DNA of 64,000 bases from the NCBI GenBank assembly GCA_039024315.1, contig JBCCQN010000012.1:1-64000 (forward strand). The letters run 5' to 3'. The translations under genes and the position numbers were made by a program. Of the stretch, positions 62,631-64,000 are shown piece by piece. The notes under the pieces are model-generated. The model searched no databases. It was given only the letters and a program-made list of their open reading frames with translations, and had not been told where the DNA came from. The stretch is from JBCAWW01 sp039024315 (GTDB lineage Bacteria; Bacteroidota; Bacteroidia; J057). Position 1 is the stretch's first letter; every line of letters begins with the position of its first letter.

Positions 62631-63317
62631 ATGAAACGATTGCTTTTCCTTTCCCTTTGCCTGCTAGGAGCGACTTTGAGCCTCCAAGCCCAACGTCCAA
62701 GCTTCAAACCGCAAGCCCATCAACTAGAGCTACAATTAGGTACGCTCCATAGTTTGATACCCGGTTCAGATGCCACTTATAGCAATGGCAATGCTTTCGC
62801 AAGCAATTATCTCAACGGTTTTCGCTATACCTATCATTATTCGCTTGCACATGGTTTTAGAGCGGGTGTGCAAAGACTTTCTGCAGATTATGCCATCGAA
62901 GGAGGCTTAGCCACTCAGGCCGATGTCTGGGGATGGGAATATAATCTCGGCTACGTCTATAAATACCACATCAAGCAGAGTCAGATTTTCTTCGCGGCAG
63001 ACTTACTTTACAATACTCAAAAGATTTGGGAGACTGGCCCTACCATCAATACCATTGCGTCTGATGCTTATCCTGCCTTCGGGGGACGCGTGGGAATGGG
63101 CTATCGTCTATTTTTTACGCCCAATATATCACTCGCCATTGAGGGATATGGCAAATATCTACAAAGATCCAGTGGTCAAAATCCAGTAGAATTTGAGTAT
63201 AGCTTTTTCCAGGCCAATGAATTGAGTTGGAATGCCAGCGCTACTTTGAGCCTCCACCTCGTCAAAATGAAAAAGCGCTGCGAATGCCCGAAACTAGGCA
63301 AATCGAAGTATAGATGA
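62631..63317 (+). CDS. Outer-membrane beta-barrel-like protein
   Basis: 228 residues from ATG 62631, chosen because it opens a signal peptide (KRLLFLSLCLLGATLSLQAQ); the frame is open back to 62541 but that part is not signal-like. The mature part has alternating strands (HQLELQLGTLHSLIPG, YHYSLAHGFRAGVQRLS, WEYNLGYVYKYHI, GMGYRLFFTPNISLAIEGYG, LSWNASATLSLHLV), as in small outer-membrane barrels. A short basic tail (KMKKRCECPKLGK) follows. No specific family was recognised. Confidence 0.7.
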   Translation: MKRLLFLSLCLLGATLSLQAQRPSFKPQAHQLELQLGTLHSLIPGSDATYSNGNAFASNYLNGFRYTYHYSLAHGFRAGVQRLSADYAIEGGLATQADVWGWEYNLGYVYKYHIKQSQIFFAADLLYNTQKIWETGPTINTIASDAYPAFGGRVGMGYRLFFTPNISLAIEGYGKYLQRSSGQNPVEFEYSFFQANELSWNASATLSLHLVKMKKRCECPKLGKSKYR

Positions 63318-63318
63318 T

Positions 63319-63420
63319 TTGTTGAGGGGTTGATTTTTTGAATTGTTGAAGGGAGATAGGTGCGAGTTAAAACTTATGCACTCTAAAATTCAACAACTCA
63401 ACCATTCATCAATTCAACAA
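63319..63420. repeat. Long imperfect inverted repeat of TTGTTGAA-type units
   Basis: A 32-base arm (63319-63350) of TTGTTGA and TTGAATTGTTGAA units faces a matching arm (63389-63420) of TTCAACAA and ATTCAACAA units. It lies between convergent genes and covers the stop codon of the glycosyltransferase at 63398. It may act as a two-way terminator; the repeated heptamer-like units suggest expansion by slippage. Confidence 0.6.
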
Positions 63421-64000
63421 TTTCCCCCACTCTTATTTGTTCCATACAGTTAAAGTGTCCCTTCGGGCAACGCTCATAGCCGATCTTTGAACAAGGACGG
63501 CAAGAGAGCCCTTTGACCTCCACGATTTCGTGGGGGCTTTGGTAGGGCGTCATGCCCATCTCAGGTACGGTATTGCCCCAAATAGAAATGATTTTCTGGC
63601 CAAAGGCAGCAGCGATATGCATAAAGCCCGTATCATGGGCAAGCACTTGATTGGCTTGTTTCATTAAGGCCGCAGATTGTAAAAGACTGTATTTTCCTAC
63701 GGCATCAAAGACGGGTGAGTCTATGGCTTGCAGAATTTCGTCAGCTTCACTCCTTGCATCAGGTCCGCCGATCAATAAGACTGGCTGCTGATAAGCTTTG
63801 ATTAGTGCAATAAATTTAGCCGTCGGCCAGCGCTTAGTTGCATAAGTAGCGCCGAGTACTATTGCCAAAGGCTGAGGATGGCCCCAATCGGCTAATAGCT
63901 TGTTAGCTTCTGCTTCAGCCCCTTCAGGTAAATACAATTCTAATCTTCCCTCATCCAATTTTGTTCCTAGCGCATTGAGGCAATCTCCGTATCGCTTTAC
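63398..64000 (-). CDS. Glycosyltransferase family 9 (heptosyltransferase), 5' truncated by the window
   Basis: The frame is open to the right edge, so the N-terminal half is missing. The visible C-terminal half (about 200 residues) has the ADP-heptose:LPS heptosyltransferase pattern: PLAIVLGATYATKRWPTAKFIAL, PVLLIGGPDARSEADEI, QVLAHDTGFMHIAAAFGQKIISIWGNT and GMTPYQSP. A C-terminal cysteine cluster (GLSCRPCSKIGYERCPKGHFNC) is typical of Bacteroidota members. It acts in LPS core or surface glycan assembly in the cytoplasm. Confidence 0.88.
   Translation of the reverse strand, partial: VKRYGDCLNALGTKLDEGRLELYLPEGAEAEANKLLADWGHPQPLAIVLGATYATKRWPTAKFIALIKAYQQPVLLIGGPDARSEADEILQAIDSPVFDAVGKYSLLQSAALMKQANQVLAHDTGFMHIAAAFGQKIISIWGNTVPEMGMTPYQSPHEIVEVKGLSCRPCSKIGYERCPKGHFNCMEQIRVGEIVELMNG

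Noticed and set aside
1..64000. CRISPR arrays, tRNA, rRNA, insertion sequences and prophage genes
   Set aside because: No regularly spaced repeats, no tRNA-like cloverleaf with CCA end, no rRNA-like stretch and no transposase, integrase or phage structural gene were recognised.

Overview
The window is a chromosomal segment of a free-living member of the phylum Bacteroidota, most likely a Saprospirales/Lewinella-type marine or activated-sludge bacterium. This placement is an inference from gene content: type IX secretion (T9SS) cargo with C-terminal sorting domains, a PorV-type T9SS outer-membrane protein, a SusC/SusD pair followed by a VCBS/ASPIC-UnbV lipoprotein, FecI/FecR signalling genes, and promoters of the TAnnTTTG type. 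No rRNA, tRNA, CRISPR array, prophage or intact insertion sequence was seen.

Layout. 1-8755: three large secreted proteins (a truncated dockerin-like protein, a DUF4397 repeat protein, and an ELWxxDGT/cohesin/dockerin protein), all ending in T9SS sorting domains. 9228-19410: small metabolic and regulatory genes, including a DUF1761 membrane protein, a Tat-exported sugar isomerase-like protein, a T9SS hydrolase, a molybdopterin oxidoreductase, an exported pirin, a LytTR regulator with an outer-membrane protein and a serine hydrolase, and a membrane-bound AraC regulator. 19562-25334: a nitrilase facing a FecI/FecR operon that carries three tandem paralogues built like the signalling N-terminus of a TonB receptor but with no barrel. 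25602-36122: a SusC-SusD-VCBS operon with a divergent AraC regulator and a cupin. 36241-43595: acnB, an S8 peptidase, guanine deaminase, PorV and a small membrane protein. 43898-50960: a tightly packed four-gene operon (1729-aa exported protein, CHAT-like peptidase, two-TM protein, EAD11-like adaptor) that looks like a conflict or signalling system. 51095-53196: a membrane-anchored protein and TrkA. 53422-62480: a YnjBCD-like ABC importer with two GATase1/ThuA-like proteins, a TonB-dependent receptor and a DUF2064 transferase. 62631-64000: an outer-membrane protein and a truncated family-9 glycosyltransferase.

The most unusual signal is not a gene. At least 30 places in the window carry a tiny hairpin joined to a fixed anchor: four stem bases starting with C, a loop that is nearly always TTC or TGC, the complementary four bases, then (G)AACGCTTA or AACGATTA. 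The stem sequence differs from copy to copy but the two arms always change together. Copies lie between genes and inside genes, on both strands and in several reading frames, so the pattern is held at nucleic-acid level and not by protein sequence. In three tandem paralogues the same spot of the signal peptide carries three different, fully compensated stems. I know of no described element with this form.
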